Positions 25,472-33,244 of a stretch of DNA of 64,000 nt are shown piece after piece; within the stretch, counting starts at the first letter, position 1, and the number at the start of each line of letters is the position of its first letter. Origin of the DNA: Oceanimonas sp. GK1 (GTDB taxonomy: Bacteria; Pseudomonadota; Gammaproteobacteria; Enterobacterales; Aeromonadaceae); assembly GCF_000243075.1 (NCBI RefSeq), contig NC_016745.1, positions 1,319,001 through 1,383,000 of the forward strand, in the 5' to 3' direction. Below the pieces are notes generated by a model. That model did not search any database. It worked only from the letters and a program-made list of their open reading frames with translations, and had not been told where the DNA came from. Both the position numbers and the translations under genes were made by a program.

Positions 25472-26641
25472 ATGCAACAGTGCGATATCGCCATTATCGG
25501 CGGCGGCATGGTGGGCGCCCTGGCGGCGGCCCTGCTGGCGCCGAGTGGGCTCGACATTCAGCTGCTGGAAAGCCGGCAGCCACAGGAATTCTCGCCCACC
25601 GAGCCCCACGACTTGCGCATTTCTTCCATCAGTGCCGCCTCGGTCCGCTTGCTACAGCAGGCGGGGGCCTGGGACGCCATCACGGCCATGCGTGCCTGGC
25701 CCTATCAGCGGCTGGAGGCCAGTGAGTGGCAGGGGTTTGCCACTCGCTTCAGCGCCGCCGAGCTGGATTGCGAGTACCTGGGCTATATGCTGGAGAACCG
25801 GGTGATCCAGCTCGGCCTGTGGCAGGCGCTGGCCCAGTGGCACAACGTCATCCTGCGCTGTCCGAGTGAGCTGGACTCTCTTGAGCAACACGAGCAGGGC
25901 GCCCTGCTGACCCTGAGCGATGGCAGCCAGTTGCAGGCGCGGCTGGTGCTGGCCTGCGATGGTGCCGAATCCCGGCTGCGCCAGCTGGCCGGCATTGGGG
26001 TGACCGCCTGGGATTATGCCCAGCAGTGCATGCTGATCAGCGTGGCAGGGGATGAACTGGAGCAGGACATTACCTGGCAGCAGTTCTGTGCCTCCGGCCC
26101 CCGGGCGCTGTTGCCGCTTGGGCACGGCAAGGGTTCATTGGTGTGGTATGACCGCAAGGCGCGTATCGAACAGCTGGCGGCCATGAGCAACGAGGCCCTG
26201 GCGTTGGAAGTGGCAAGGCAGTTTCCGGCCCGCCTGGGGCCGGTGCGCGTGCTGGGCAAGGGACACTTTGCCCTGCGCCGTCGCCATGCCAACCAGTATG
26301 TAAAGGGCGCTGTGGTGCTGCTGGGCGATGCGGCCCATACCATCAATCCGCTGGCGGGGCAGGGGGTGAACCTGGGCTTCAAGGACGTGGCGGTGCTCAG
26401 CGAACTGATCCATCAGGCGGTGGAACGGGGTGAGGACATTGCCGCGCCCGCGTTGCTCAAGCGCTTTGAATGCCGCCGCCGGCCCGACAACCTGCTGATG
26501 CAGGGCGCCATGGATGTGTTTTACCAGGCCTTCAGCAACGAGGTGGCGCCGCTGAAGCTGCTGCGCAACCTCGGCCTCAAGGTCGCCGAGCACAGCGGCC
26601 CGCTGAAAAAGCAGGTGATGAAATACGCCATGGGGCTGTAA
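25472..26641 (+). CDS. ubiF: FAD-dependent ubiquinone-pathway hydroxylase UbiF
   Basis: This aromatic-ring hydroxylase acts in ubiquinone synthesis, probably hydroxylating 2-octaprenyl-3-methyl-6-methoxybenzoquinol. The product has the dinucleotide-binding motif DIAIIGGGMVGALAAALL at the N-terminus, an ACDGAESRLR motif, and the second FAD motif LLGDAAHTINPLAGQGVNLGFKDV near residue 285. The ATG at 25472 is used because CCGGAGG lies eight bases upstream; the open frame extends nine codons further. Position opposite miaB and beside the tRNA operon is the E. coli arrangement, which favours UbiF over other members of the UbiH/UbiF/UbiI family. Confidence 0.9.
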   Translation: MQQCDIAIIGGGMVGALAAALLAPSGLDIQLLESRQPQEFSPTEPHDLRISSISAASVRLLQQAGAWDAITAMRAWPYQRLEASEWQGFATRFSAAELDCEYLGYMLENRVIQLGLWQALAQWHNVILRCPSELDSLEQHEQGALLTLSDGSQLQARLVLACDGAESRLRQLAGIGVTAWDYAQQCMLISVAGDELEQDITWQQFCASGPRALLPLGHGKGSLVWYDRKARIEQLAAMSNEALALEVARQFPARLGPVRVLGKGHFALRRRHANQYVKGAVVLLGDAAHTINPLAGQGVNLGFKDVAVLSELIHQAVERGEDIAAPALLKRFECRRRPDNLLMQGAMDVFYQAFSNEVAPLKLLRNLGLKVAEHSGPLKKQVMKYAMGL

Positions 26642-26650
26642 CTGCGGAAG

Positions 26651-26722
26651 ATCAGGGAATGGGGAATAGGGACTGGCACGAATCCCTAATCCCTAATCCC
26701 TAATCCCTAATCCCTAATCCCT
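26651..26722. repeat. GGGAAT/TCCCT repeat with six tandem AATCCCT units
   Basis: ATCAGGGAATGGGGAATAGG at 26651-26670 is followed by six perfect tandem copies of AATCCCT (26681-26722). The two parts are of opposite sense (GGGAAT against ATTCCC-like), so a hairpin is possible. The element lies between ubiF and the bidirectional terminator. Confidence 0.9.
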
Positions 26723-26728
26723 GGAAAG

Positions 26729-26758
26729 AAAAAAGCCGACCCAATGGTCGGCTTTTTT
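26729..26758. terminator. Bidirectional terminator between ubiF and the tRNA operon
   Basis: GCCGACC (26735-26741), loop CAAT, GGTCGGC (26746-26752), flanked by six A on the left and six T on the right. It can terminate ubiF on the plus strand and the tRNA operon on the minus strand. Confidence 0.93.
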
Positions 26759-26765
26759 CTTGATA

Positions 26766-26840
26766 TGGCTGGGGTACCAGGATTCGAACCTGGGAATGGC
26801 GAGATCAAAACCCGCTGCCTTACCGCTTGGCGATACCCCA
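26766..26840 (-). tRNA. tRNA-Gln (TTG), copy 1
   Basis: The 75-base minus-strand sequence begins TGGGGTATCGCCAAGC and ends ...GGTACCCCAGCCA, with the anticodon loop TTTTGAT, anticodon TTG, and an encoded CCA end. It is the promoter-distal tRNA of a six-tRNA operon. It is identical by eye to the copies at 27155 and 27351. Confidence 0.97.
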
Positions 26841-26849
26841 ATTTTTTAA

Positions 26850-26934
26850 TGGTGCGGGAGGCGAGACTTGAACTCGCACACCTTGCGGCGCCAGAACCTA
26901 AATCTGGTGCGTCTACCAATTTCGCCACTCCCGC
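26850..26934 (-). tRNA. tRNA-Leu (TAG)
   Basis: The 85-base minus-strand tRNA begins GCGGGAGTGGCGAAATTGG, has anticodon TAG in the loop ATTTAGGT, a long variable arm and an encoded CCA. It corresponds to E. coli leuW in the equivalent operon. Confidence 0.97.
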
Positions 26935-26941
26935 TAAAGAG

Positions 26942-27018
26942 TGGTGGCTATGGCGGGATTCGAACCTGCGACCCCATCATTATGAGTGATGTGCTCTAAC
27001 CAACTGAGCTACATAGCC
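26942..27018 (-). tRNA. tRNA-Met (CAT), elongator, copy 1
   Basis: The 77-base minus-strand tRNA begins GGCTATGTAGCTCAGTTGG, has anticodon CAT in CTCATAATG, a GGTTCGAATCC T-arm and an encoded CCA. The A-U pairs at the acceptor and the sequence match elongator Met, not initiator. Confidence 0.96.
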
Positions 27019-27078
27019 ACATAAAGCATTGAGTCGCCTCAATGTTCAGACCCGTTATATTAACGCGCCTTGGTTAAA

Positions 27079-27138
27079 TGGCTGAAGTTGCAGTTCGTGC
27101 CTGGGCATGAATGCCGAGATCAAAACCCGCGTTGCCTT
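27079..27138 (-). pseudogene. Degenerate tRNA-Gln-like spacer 1
   Basis: The segment aligns with the central part of the neighbouring tRNA-Gln gene. It shares the exact 15-mer GAGATCAAAACCCGC (27116-27130, against 27190-27204 in the intact gene) plus a TGGCTG...CCTGGG...TTGCCTT framework, but the T-arm is scrambled and the acceptor stem has no 5' half. It cannot fold as a tRNA. Confidence 0.55.
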
Positions 27139-27154
27139 CAACATTTCTTGAAAA

Positions 27155-27229
27155 TGGCTGGGGTACCAGGATTCGAACCTGGGAATGGCGAGATCAAAAC
27201 CCGCTGCCTTACCGCTTGGCGATACCCCA
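27155..27229 (-). tRNA. tRNA-Gln (TTG), copy 2
   Basis: 75 bases on the minus strand, the same sequence as the other Gln copies by eye, anticodon TTG, CCA encoded. It is flanked on both sides by degenerate Gln-like spacer sequence. Confidence 0.97.
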
Positions 27230-27274
27230 ACAGCTGCGCCCGTATCTTTTAACACATACCAGCACATTTGAAAA

Positions 27275-27338
27275 TGACCGAAGCTGCAGTCCGTGCCTGG
27301 GCACTGATGCCGGGAGCAAAACCCGTCTTGTCTTCAAC
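27275..27338 (-). pseudogene. Degenerate tRNA-Gln-like spacer 2
   Basis: Homologous to spacer 1 at roughly 80 percent by eye (GCAGTCCGTGCCTGGGCA and TGATGCCGGGAGCAAAAC segments align). It lies at the same distance from its downstream Gln gene. It is more diverged from tRNA-Gln than spacer 1 and is not a functional tRNA. Confidence 0.5.
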
Positions 27339-27350
27339 CTTTTCTGAAAA

Positions 27351-27425
27351 TGGCTGGGGTACCAGGATTCGAACCTGGGAATGGCGAGATCAAAACCCGC
27401 TGCCTTACCGCTTGGCGATACCCCA
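27351..27425 (-). tRNA. tRNA-Gln (TTG), copy 3
   Basis: 75 bases on the minus strand, anticodon TTG, encoded CCA, the same sequence as copies 1 and 2 by eye. It lies four bases after the promoter-proximal Met gene and exactly 196 bases from copy 2. Confidence 0.97.
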
Positions 27426-27429
27426 GCAA

Positions 27430-27506
27430 TGGTGGCTATGGCGGGATTCGAACCTGCGACCCCATCATTATGAGTGATGTGCTCTAACCAACTGAGCTAC
27501 ATAGCC
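27430..27506 (-). tRNA. tRNA-Met (CAT), elongator, copy 2
   Basis: 77 bases on the minus strand with the same sequence as the Met gene at 26942-27018, anticodon CAT, encoded CCA. It is the first tRNA after the promoter. Confidence 0.96.
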
Positions 27507-27544
27507 ACTGCTTGTTGATGACCTTCCGTCACCGAACGGGGCGC

Positions 27545-27573
27545 ATTATGCGTATCCGGACCGACAGCGTCAA
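27545..27573 (-). promoter_or_regulatory. Strong stringent-type promoter of the tRNA operon
   Basis: On the minus strand TTGACG (27573-27568), a 17-base spacer and CATAAT (27550-27545) form a near-consensus sigma-70 promoter. The GC-rich discriminator GCGCCCCG follows at once, a feature of stable-RNA promoters under stringent control. The first tRNA begins about 35 bases further on. Confidence 0.85.
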
Positions 27574-27685
27574 CCGTTTTTCCGTAAAAAGTTGGGCCGC
27601 TTTGGCTGTTTGGCCACAAAATCGGCACGGTGATGAAGGGCTGGTCAGTCAGACCGATTTTTTGTGCAAAAACAACGGGAGAAAC

Positions 27686-27710
27686 AAAAAAGCCGGGAAC
27701 ATGCCCGGCC
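27686..27710 (-). terminator. Terminator downstream of ychF
   Basis: On the minus strand GCCGGG pairs with CCCGGC around a short loop (plus coordinates 27692-27697 and 27704-27709), followed by six T. It lies 25 bases past the ychF stop. Confidence 0.9.
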
Positions 27711-27734
27711 TTTGAAAGAGAGGATGGTGGGGGA

Positions 27735-28826
27735 TCAGACGTTGAACAGGAAGTTCATGACGTCGCCGTCCTTCACGATGTAGTCCTTGCCCTCGGAGCG
27801 CATCTTGCCCGCTTCCTTGGCACCCTGTTCGCCCTTGTAGGTGATGTAGTCGTCAAAGGCGATGGTCTGGGCGCGAATAAAGCCCTTTTCAAAGTCGGTG
27901 TGGATCTTGCCGGCGGCCTGGGGGGCGGTGGCGCCCACGGGAATGGTCCAGGCACGCACTTCCTTCACCCCGGCGGTGAAGTAGGTCTGCAGGTTGAGCA
28001 ACTGGTAACCGGCGCGGATCACCCGGTTCAGGCCCGGCTCTTCCAGACCCATGTCGGCCATGAACTCGGCGGCTTCTTCCGCATCCAGCTCGGCAATTTC
28101 CGACTCCATGGCGGCGCACACCGGTACCACGATGGCGTTTTCGGCGGCGGCAATGGCTTCCACTTCGGCCAGGAAGGGGTTGTCCTCAAAGCCGTCGTCG
28201 TTGACGTTGGCAATGTACATGGTCGGCTTGATGGTGAGGAAGTTCAGGTAGGCGATGGCCTCCTGCTCTTCCTTGGTCAGCTCGACACTGCGCAGCACCT
28301 TGGCTTCTTCCAGCACCGGCAGCAGCTTTTCCAGCACGGTGATTTCGAACTTGGCGTCCTTGTCGCCCCCCTTGGCCTTTTTGGCGTTGCGCTGAATGGC
28401 GCGCTCACAGGTGTCCAGATCCGCCAGCGCCAGCTCGGTGTTGATCACCTCGATGTCGTGCTTGGGAGACACCTTGCCCGCCACGTGGACGATGTTGTCG
28501 TTCTCAAAGCAGCGCACCACGTGACCGATGGCGTCGGTCTCGCGAATGTTGGCCAGGAACTTGTTGCCCAGGCCTTCGCCCTTGGAAGCGCCCGCCACCA
28601 GGCCGGCGATGTCCACGAATTCCATGGTGGTGGGCAGGATGCGCTGGGGCTTGACGATCTCGGCCAGGGCCTGGAGACGCTGATCCGGTACCGGCACCAC
28701 ACCGGTGTTCGGCTCAATGGTGCAGAAGGGGAAGTTGGCGGCTTCGATACCGGCCTTGGTCAGCGCGTTGAACAGGGTGGATTTGCCCACGTTGGGCAGA
28801 CCCACAATACCGCATTTAAAACCCAT
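27735..28826 (-). CDS. ychF: Redox-regulated ATPase YchF
   Basis: YchF/OLA1 is an Obg-family P-loop NTPase that prefers ATP and binds ribosomes. The 363-residue product begins [22 protein letters not shown], containing the Walker A (G-x4-GKS) at residues 8-16. It has the [25 protein letters not shown] switch region, and ends with the TGS domain ([34 protein letters not shown]). It lies downstream of pth with a 17-base gap and ends at an intrinsic terminator. Confidence 0.98.
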   Translation of the reverse strand: MGFKCGIVGLPNVGKSTLFNALTKAGIEAANFPFCTIEPNTGVVPVPDQRLQALAEIVKPQRILPTTMEFVDIAGLVAGASKGEGLGNKFLANIRETDAIGHVVRCFENDNIVHVAGKVSPKHDIEVINTELALADLDTCERAIQRNAKKAKGGDKDAKFEITVLEKLLPVLEEAKVLRSVELTKEEQEAIAYLNFLTIKPTMYIANVNDDGFEDNPFLAEVEAIAAAENAIVVPVCAAMESEIAELDAEEAAEFMADMGLEEPGLNRVIRAGYQLLNLQTYFTAGVKEVRAWTIPVGATAPQAAGKIHTDFEKGFIRAQTIAFDDYITYKGEQGAKEAGKMRSEGKDYIVKDGDVMNFLFNV

Positions 28827-28843
28827 GATGGTTATCCTGAAAT

Positions 28844-29440
28844 TTACTTGGTGGAATCGGCGTTGAAGGCATGCAGGCGGTTCATTGCCTTGATCATGCC
28901 GTCATTGAATAAAATATCGGTGGCGCGGACGGCTTCGTCCACGGCGGCATCGAGCAATTCCTGCTCGGCTGCCGGGGCCTTGGTCAGCACAAAACCGGCG
29001 ACCCGGGACTTGTCGCCCGGATGGCCAATGCCGAGCCGCAACCGGTAGAAGTCCTTGCTGTTGCCCAGGCTGCTGATGATGTCCTTGAGGCCATTATGGC
29101 CGCCGTGGCCGCCACCCTGTTTGAAGCGGGCGGTGCCCGGCGACAAGTCCAGCTCGTCGTGGGCCACCAGAATGCCTTCGGGGGGGATCTGGTAAAAATT
29201 GGCCATGGCCGCCACCGCCTTGCCCGAACGGTTCATAAAGGTGGCGGGCACCAGCAGGCGCACATCCCGGTTGCCGATGCGCACGCGCCCGGTCCAGCCG
29301 AAAAACTTGCCTTCTTCCTTGAGCTGGGCTCCGTGCAGGCGGGCCAGCTCGGTAACGTACCAGGCGCCGGCGTTGTGGCGGGTATGGGCGTATTCCGGGC
29401 CGGGGTTAGCCAGCCCGACAATGAGTTCGATAGGTTGCAT
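28844..29440 (-). CDS. pth: Peptidyl-tRNA hydrolase
   Basis: Pth cleaves the ester bond of peptidyl-tRNAs released from stalled ribosomes. From ATG 29440 the product is 198 residues, the family length. It begins [29 protein letters not shown], which carries the catalytic-His segment TRHNAG near residue 21. [14 protein letters not shown] and HDELDLSPG follow as expected. The longer open frame adds 35 residues that do not resemble Pth. It forms a pair with ychF. Confidence 0.97.
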   Translation of the reverse strand: MQPIELIVGLANPGPEYAHTRHNAGAWYVTELARLHGAQLKEEGKFFGWTGRVRIGNRDVRLLVPATFMNRSGKAVAAMANFYQIPPEGILVAHDELDLSPGTARFKQGGGHGGHNGLKDIISSLGNSKDFYRLRLGIGHPGDKSRVAGFVLTKAPAAEQELLDAAVDEAVRATDILFNDGMIKAMNRLHAFNADSTK

Positions 29441-29639
29441 AGCAAAATCGGCCGTTAAAATGACGCCATATTCTAATGAAGTGCGGCGATAATGGCCACC
29501 GTAAGGGGCGGATTTGCTATGGTGTTCAGCCGGATCCGATTTCAAATTAATTGTTTACAATCTGTGCTATGATCGTTCCTCAAAAACGGGCAAGCCGCTT
29601 CGCGCTGCCCGCCGCATAGCATATTTCACGGAACTCACC

Positions 29640-30368
29640 ATGTTTGAACTCTTGGCTTGGTCCCTGCTGGCCGGCGTGGTCAATGCGCTGGCCGGTGGCG
29701 GTCTGTTCTTTACGCTGCCGGCGCTGCTGGCCGCGGGCATACCCAGTACCGGGGCGGTGGCCACCGCCAACGTGGCATCCTGGCCCGGGTATGTCAGCGC
29801 TTTTTGGGGCATGCGCCGTCGCCTGGGGGGCGGTCCGCTGCTGGCGCTCACGATGATTGGCCTGGCCGGCGGTGGCCTGGGGGCCTTCGCCCTGACCCGG
29901 TTTCATGCCGACCACTTCAACTATCTGGTGCCCTGGCTGCTGCTGGGGGTGAGCCTGCTTTATGGCCGCCAGCTGCTCAGCCGCAGTGGGTTTGAAGGGC
30001 CGCTGGTCATGCGCAACCGGGCCTGGCCGATGTTGCTTGGCGGCAGTTTCTACGGTGGCTTTTTTGGCGGAGGGCTGGGCGTGCTGCTGATGGCGCTGAT
30101 GGGCCAGCTGCGCATGGGCTCCAGCCTGCAGCAGCATGCCGTCAAGCTGTATCTGTCGATGCTGGCCAGTGGCGCCACCATCATCGTCTATTCCCTGTCG
30201 GGGCTGGTGTACTGGCACGAAGCGCTGCTGCTGGCGGTGGGCTATTTACTTGGCGGCAAGCTGGGGGCCCGGGTGCTGGAATGGATTCGCCCCAAACTGC
30301 TGGCCTGGGGTATTGTCGCCTTTGGGGTGGGCCTGAGCGGCTATTACTTTATGCGTTTTTACGGATGA
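29640..30368 (+). CDS. TSUP-family (TauE/SafE) membrane permease
   Basis: The 242-residue integral membrane protein has about seven or eight hydrophobic segments. It has two similar glycine-rich halves: ALAGGGLFFTLPALLAAGIPSTGAVATANVASWPGYVSAFWGMRR near residue 15-60 and SFYGGFFGGGLGVLLMALMGQL near 140. This is the TauE/SafE/TSUP pattern, a family that moves sulfite, sulfoacetate or other organic anions; the substrate here is unknown. The ATG at 29640 fits the membrane start MFELLAWSLLAGVVNAL, and the upstream open frame is not convincing. It is divergent from pth and convergent with prs. Confidence 0.9.
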   Translation: MFELLAWSLLAGVVNALAGGGLFFTLPALLAAGIPSTGAVATANVASWPGYVSAFWGMRRRLGGGPLLALTMIGLAGGGLGAFALTRFHADHFNYLVPWLLLGVSLLYGRQLLSRSGFEGPLVMRNRAWPMLLGGSFYGGFFGGGLGVLLMALMGQLRMGSSLQQHAVKLYLSMLASGATIIVYSLSGLVYWHEALLLAVGYLLGGKLGARVLEWIRPKLLAWGIVAFGVGLSGYYFMRFYG

Positions 30369-30373
30369 CGGCG

Positions 30374-30422
30374 GTGAGGCGTGAGGGGGCTGGAGTGAGG
30401 TGATTTACTCCTCACCCCTCAC
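30374..30422. repeat. Intergenic inverted repeat, GTGAGG type
   Basis: GTGAGGCGTGAGGGG (30374-30388) is nearly the reverse complement of CTCCTCACCCCTCAC (30408-30422), 13 of 15 positions. The internal GGAGTGAGG resembles the element at 1837-1898. It lies just before the prs terminator. Confidence 0.65.
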
Positions 30423-30436
30423 ATTCTACCGCCCAC

Positions 30437-30466
30437 AAAAAAGCCCGCGAATGTCGCGGGCTTTTT
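30437..30466. terminator. Terminator of prs, also usable by the TSUP gene
   Basis: GCCCGCGA (30443-30450), loop ATG, TCGCGGGC (30454-30461), with six A on one side and TTTTT on the other. It terminates both convergent genes. Confidence 0.93.
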
Positions 30467-30482
30467 GCTTCATGTTGCGAAC

Positions 30483-31430
30483 TCAGTGCTCGAACATGGC
30501 GGAGATGGACTCTTCGTTGCTGATGCGACGAATGGCCTCGGCCAGCATGGGGGACAGGGTCAGTTGCTTGACCTTGTCCAGCGCCTGGATTTCTGGGCTC
30601 AGGGGCACGGAGTCGGTGATGATGACTTCATCGATCACGGAATCCTTGATGTTCTGGGCGGCGTTGCCGGAGAACACGGCGTGGGTGGCGTAGGCAAATA
30701 CCCGCTTGGCGCCGCGCTCTTTCAGGGCTTCGGCGGCCTTGCACAGGGTGCCGCCGGTGTCGATCATGTCGTCAACGATCACGCAGTCACGGCCTTCCAC
30801 GTCACCGATCAGGTGCATCACCTGAGACACGTTGGCGCGGGGGCGGCGCTTGTCGATGATGGCGATGTCGGTTTCGTCCAGCAGCTTGGCCACGGCACGG
30901 GCACGCACCACGCCACCGATGTCGGGCGATACCACCACGGCATCCTGCAGCTGTTTGGCTTTCATGTCTTCCAGCAGCACCGGGGTACCGAACACGTTGT
31001 CTACCGGTACGTCAAAGAAGCCCTGAATCTGCTCGGCGTGCAGATCCACGGTCAGCACCCGGTCCACGCCCACGCTGGACAGGAAGTCGGCCACTACCTT
31101 GGCGGTGATCGGCACCCGGGCGGAGCGCACGCGGCGATCCTGGCGAGCATAACCGAAGTAGGGAATGACGGCGGTAATACGACCGGCGGAGGCGCGACGC
31201 AGGGCGTCGACCATGACGATCAGTTCCATCAGGTTGTCGTTGGTGGGCGCGCAGGTGGACTGGATGATGAAGACATCGCCGCCGCGTACATTTTCGTTGA
31301 TTTGCACGCTGATTTCGCCGTCGCTGAAACGGCCGACATCGGCAGCACTCAGTTTAATGAAAAGACGATCGGCGATACGTTGGGCGAGTTCCGGCGTTGC
31401 ATTACCAGCAAACAGCTTCATGTCGGGCAC
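30483..31430 (-). CDS. prs: Ribose-phosphate pyrophosphokinase
   Basis: Prs makes PRPP from ribose 5-phosphate and ATP, feeding purine, pyrimidine, histidine, tryptophan and NAD synthesis. At 315 residues it has the standard length. It begins [24 protein letters not shown]. It carries [21 protein letters not shown] (flexible ATP loop) near residue 95 and the PRPP-binding signature [15 protein letters not shown] near residue 215. A long leader separates it from ispE; in many relatives prs has its own promoter here. Confidence 0.98.
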   Translation of the reverse strand: MPDMKLFAGNATPELAQRIADRLFIKLSAADVGRFSDGEISVQINENVRGGDVFIIQSTCAPTNDNLMELIVMVDALRRASAGRITAVIPYFGYARQDRRVRSARVPITAKVVADFLSSVGVDRVLTVDLHAEQIQGFFDVPVDNVFGTPVLLEDMKAKQLQDAVVVSPDIGGVVRARAVAKLLDETDIAIIDKRRPRANVSQVMHLIGDVEGRDCVIVDDMIDTGGTLCKAAEALKERGAKRVFAYATHAVFSGNAAQNIKDSVIDEVIITDSVPLSPEIQALDKVKQLTLSPMLAEAIRRISNEESISAMFEH

Positions 31431-31713
31431 GGTTTAAAACCTCGGGGTTGCTTCGTGGGTGGCGAGACTGGACGGGGCCGTGAACCCGTATCACGAAAAA
31501 CGTTTTCGCTATCCAGCCCGTTTTCGAAATTATTCTGATTCCGGAACACCAGTCAGGCTGTTGAGTGAGAGCACTCAACGGTGAGTCGGCCTGGGCCGTA
31601 TTTTCCTGCCGGCGACCGCCGGCAGCGAACTGACCCTTGGAATAAGGGAGAAAGCGAGCCCACCCCGCTTTCATGCCATCGCTGCCTGGTCTGTCTCGTT
31701 CAATAACGGGTGC
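31431..31713 (-). promoter_or_regulatory. Long prs leader with hairpins and a PurR-like site
   Basis: The 283 bases between ispE and prs contain no credible gene. There are two strong inverted repeats, GTTGAGTG-AGAG-CACTCAAC (31560-31579) and TGCCGGC-GACC-GCCGGCA (31607-31624). There is also CGAAAAACGTTTTCGC (31494-31509), a CG-centred near-palindrome that matches 11 of 16 bases of the PurR consensus by hand alignment. prs is a PurR target in E. coli, so regulation here is plausible but unproven. Confidence 0.45.
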
Positions 31714-32541
31714 TCAAAGGGCGTCCAGTGCCGTCAGCAGCGGCGAGCGGTTGCAGCCTTTGGCAACAAAACCGCGGGCGCCGGCCGGCGCTTTTTTCAG
31801 CGCCTGTTCCGCCGCTTCGCGACGGTCAAAGGTGCCGAAAACACAGGCGCCGGTGCCCGTCATTCGTGACGGCGCATATTCTAGCAACCAGCTCAGAAGT
31901 TTGGCAACCTCGGGGTGTCGCATTTTGACCAGCCCTTCGCAGTCGTTTTGCCAGGGGGAAGACAGCCGTTGTTCCAGGCTCAGCACCGGGCTGTTGCGGG
32001 GCAATGCCGGGTCGTTGAAGATGGCCGGCGTGGCCACTTCCACCCCCGGGTTGAGCACCAGATACCAGGGTTCGGGCGGGCTGGCGGCGGTGAAAATATC
32101 CCCTACGCCCTCGGCAAAGGCGGCGTGGCCATGGATGAACACCGGCACGTCGGCCCCCAACTGCCGGCCGAGATCGGCGAGTTCGTGCTTGGCTAGGCCC
32201 AGCCGCCACAGCCGGTTCAGCCCCACCAGGGTGGTGGCGGCATCGCTGGAGCCCCCGCCAAGACCGCCACCCATGGGCAGGCGCTTGGTAAGATGAATGT
32301 GCGCACCTTGGGGACAGCCAGTATGCGCCTGCAGCAGGCGCGCGGCACGAATAATCAGGTTGTCTTCGAGGGCCACCCCGGGCAAGGGCGGGCTCAGCAT
32401 CAGCTCGGGGGCGGGCGTAAAGGCGAGTTCGTCGCCAAAGTCCACAAACTGAAACAGGGTCTGCAGGTTGTGGTAACCGTCAGGCCGGCGGCCGGTGATG
32501 TACAGAAACAGGTTGAGCTTGGCGGGGGCGGGCAGGCGCAT
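31714..32541 (-). CDS. ispE: 4-diphosphocytidyl-2-C-methyl-D-erythritol kinase
   Basis: IspE is the GHMP kinase that phosphorylates CDP-methylerythritol in the MEP isoprenoid pathway. From ATG 32541 it has 275 residues. It begins [32 protein letters not shown], with the catalytic Lys and Asn in PAKLNL. The GHMP ATP loop is [17 protein letters not shown] near residue 90. The ATG overlaps the lolB TGA (ATGA), while a GTG six codons earlier is less likely. It belongs to the lolB-ispE-prs run. Confidence 0.96.
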   Translation of the reverse strand: MRLPAPAKLNLFLYITGRRPDGYHNLQTLFQFVDFGDELAFTPAPELMLSPPLPGVALEDNLIIRAARLLQAHTGCPQGAHIHLTKRLPMGGGLGGGSSDAATTLVGLNRLWRLGLAKHELADLGRQLGADVPVFIHGHAAFAEGVGDIFTAASPPEPWYLVLNPGVEVATPAIFNDPALPRNSPVLSLEQRLSSPWQNDCEGLVKMRHPEVAKLLSWLLEYAPSRMTGTGACVFGTFDRREAAEQALKKAPAGARGFVAKGCNRSPLLTALDAL

Positions 32542-33119
32542 CACGGATTCAGCTCCCACCGGCTGACGGCCAGCTTCAGGGTGGTGGTGTCGTGGCTGAG
32601 TTCCATGCGGCTGGGCAACCAGAGGCCGTCAATCTGGGTGTAGCCCTGGTAGCTGAGCTGCCAGCCATGAGACTGTACCTGGGCCGGACGACCGTTCTCG
32701 TCCAGGCTCAGGGTATCGGCCTCCCCGGGCAGGCCCTTGATCCAATCGGCCAGTTGTTCCACCGGCAGATCCCAGCCGGTCAGGGTATACACCAGATCCC
32801 GGGCGTTGCCGGCGGTGTGGCGCTGGCCTTCGCTGTCGACCAGTTCAATGCGACCGTTGCGGCGGCTGAGATCAAACACCCGCTTGCCCACCACATTGGT
32901 GAGGTTCAGCCGGTAGTCGTCGCTGTCCTGGCGCCAGAACAGGCTCAGGCTGCCGCGCTCGTCGGGGGTGATGATGCCGAGCTTGGCGGCCAGCTGCCAG
33001 CGCTCCAGCTCGGCCAGCTGTTGTTTCTGGGCCAGCCAGGAGCCCGCCGGGGCTTCCTCGGCCCGGTAGGCACAGCCCGTCACCAGCAACATGGCAAGGC
33101 AGATCAATAAAATACGCAC
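32541..33119 (-). CDS. lolB: Outer-membrane lipoprotein localization protein LolB
   Basis: LolB receives lipoproteins from LolA and inserts them into the outer membrane; it is itself a lipoprotein. The 192-residue product has a signal peptide ending LAMLLVTGC, with Cys16 as the acylation site. It continues with the LolB-type segments [35 protein letters not shown] and [18 protein letters not shown]. It is divergent from hemA, as in E. coli, and its stop overlaps the ispE start. Confidence 0.96.
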   Translation of the reverse strand: MRILLICLAMLLVTGCAYRAEEAPAGSWLAQKQQLAELERWQLAAKLGIITPDERGSLSLFWRQDSDDYRLNLTNVVGKRVFDLSRRNGRIELVDSEGQRHTAGNARDLVYTLTGWDLPVEQLADWIKGLPGEADTLSLDENGRPAQVQSHGWQLSYQGYTQIDGLWLPSRMELSHDTTTLKLAVSRWELNP

Positions 33120-33174
33120 GGCAAGCTCCCCGGTTCAAAAGGTGGCGGCCAGTATAAGGGCAAGGCCGGTGCCT

Positions 33175-33202
33175 TTTAAAGATTTGGCCTTTCTCGTACA
33201 AT
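33175..33202 (+). promoter_or_regulatory. Candidate hemA promoter
   Basis: TTTAAA (33175-33180) and TACAAT (33197-33202) are separated by 16 bases, about 43 bases upstream of the hemA ATG. The -10 box is good and the -35 box moderate. Confidence 0.4.
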
Positions 33203-33244
33203 AGCCGGCTACTTGAAGAATGTTGTGAGCCGCACCAAACCCTC

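Noticed and set aside
26681-26722. CRISPR or origin of replication at the AATCCCT tract
   Set aside because: The units are seven bases and directly adjacent; there are no DnaA boxes or spacers.
26766-27506. Prophage or island attachment site at the tRNA genes
   Set aside because: No integrase gene or flanking direct repeat of a tRNA 3' end outside the operon itself; the copies are intact tRNAs and spacers.
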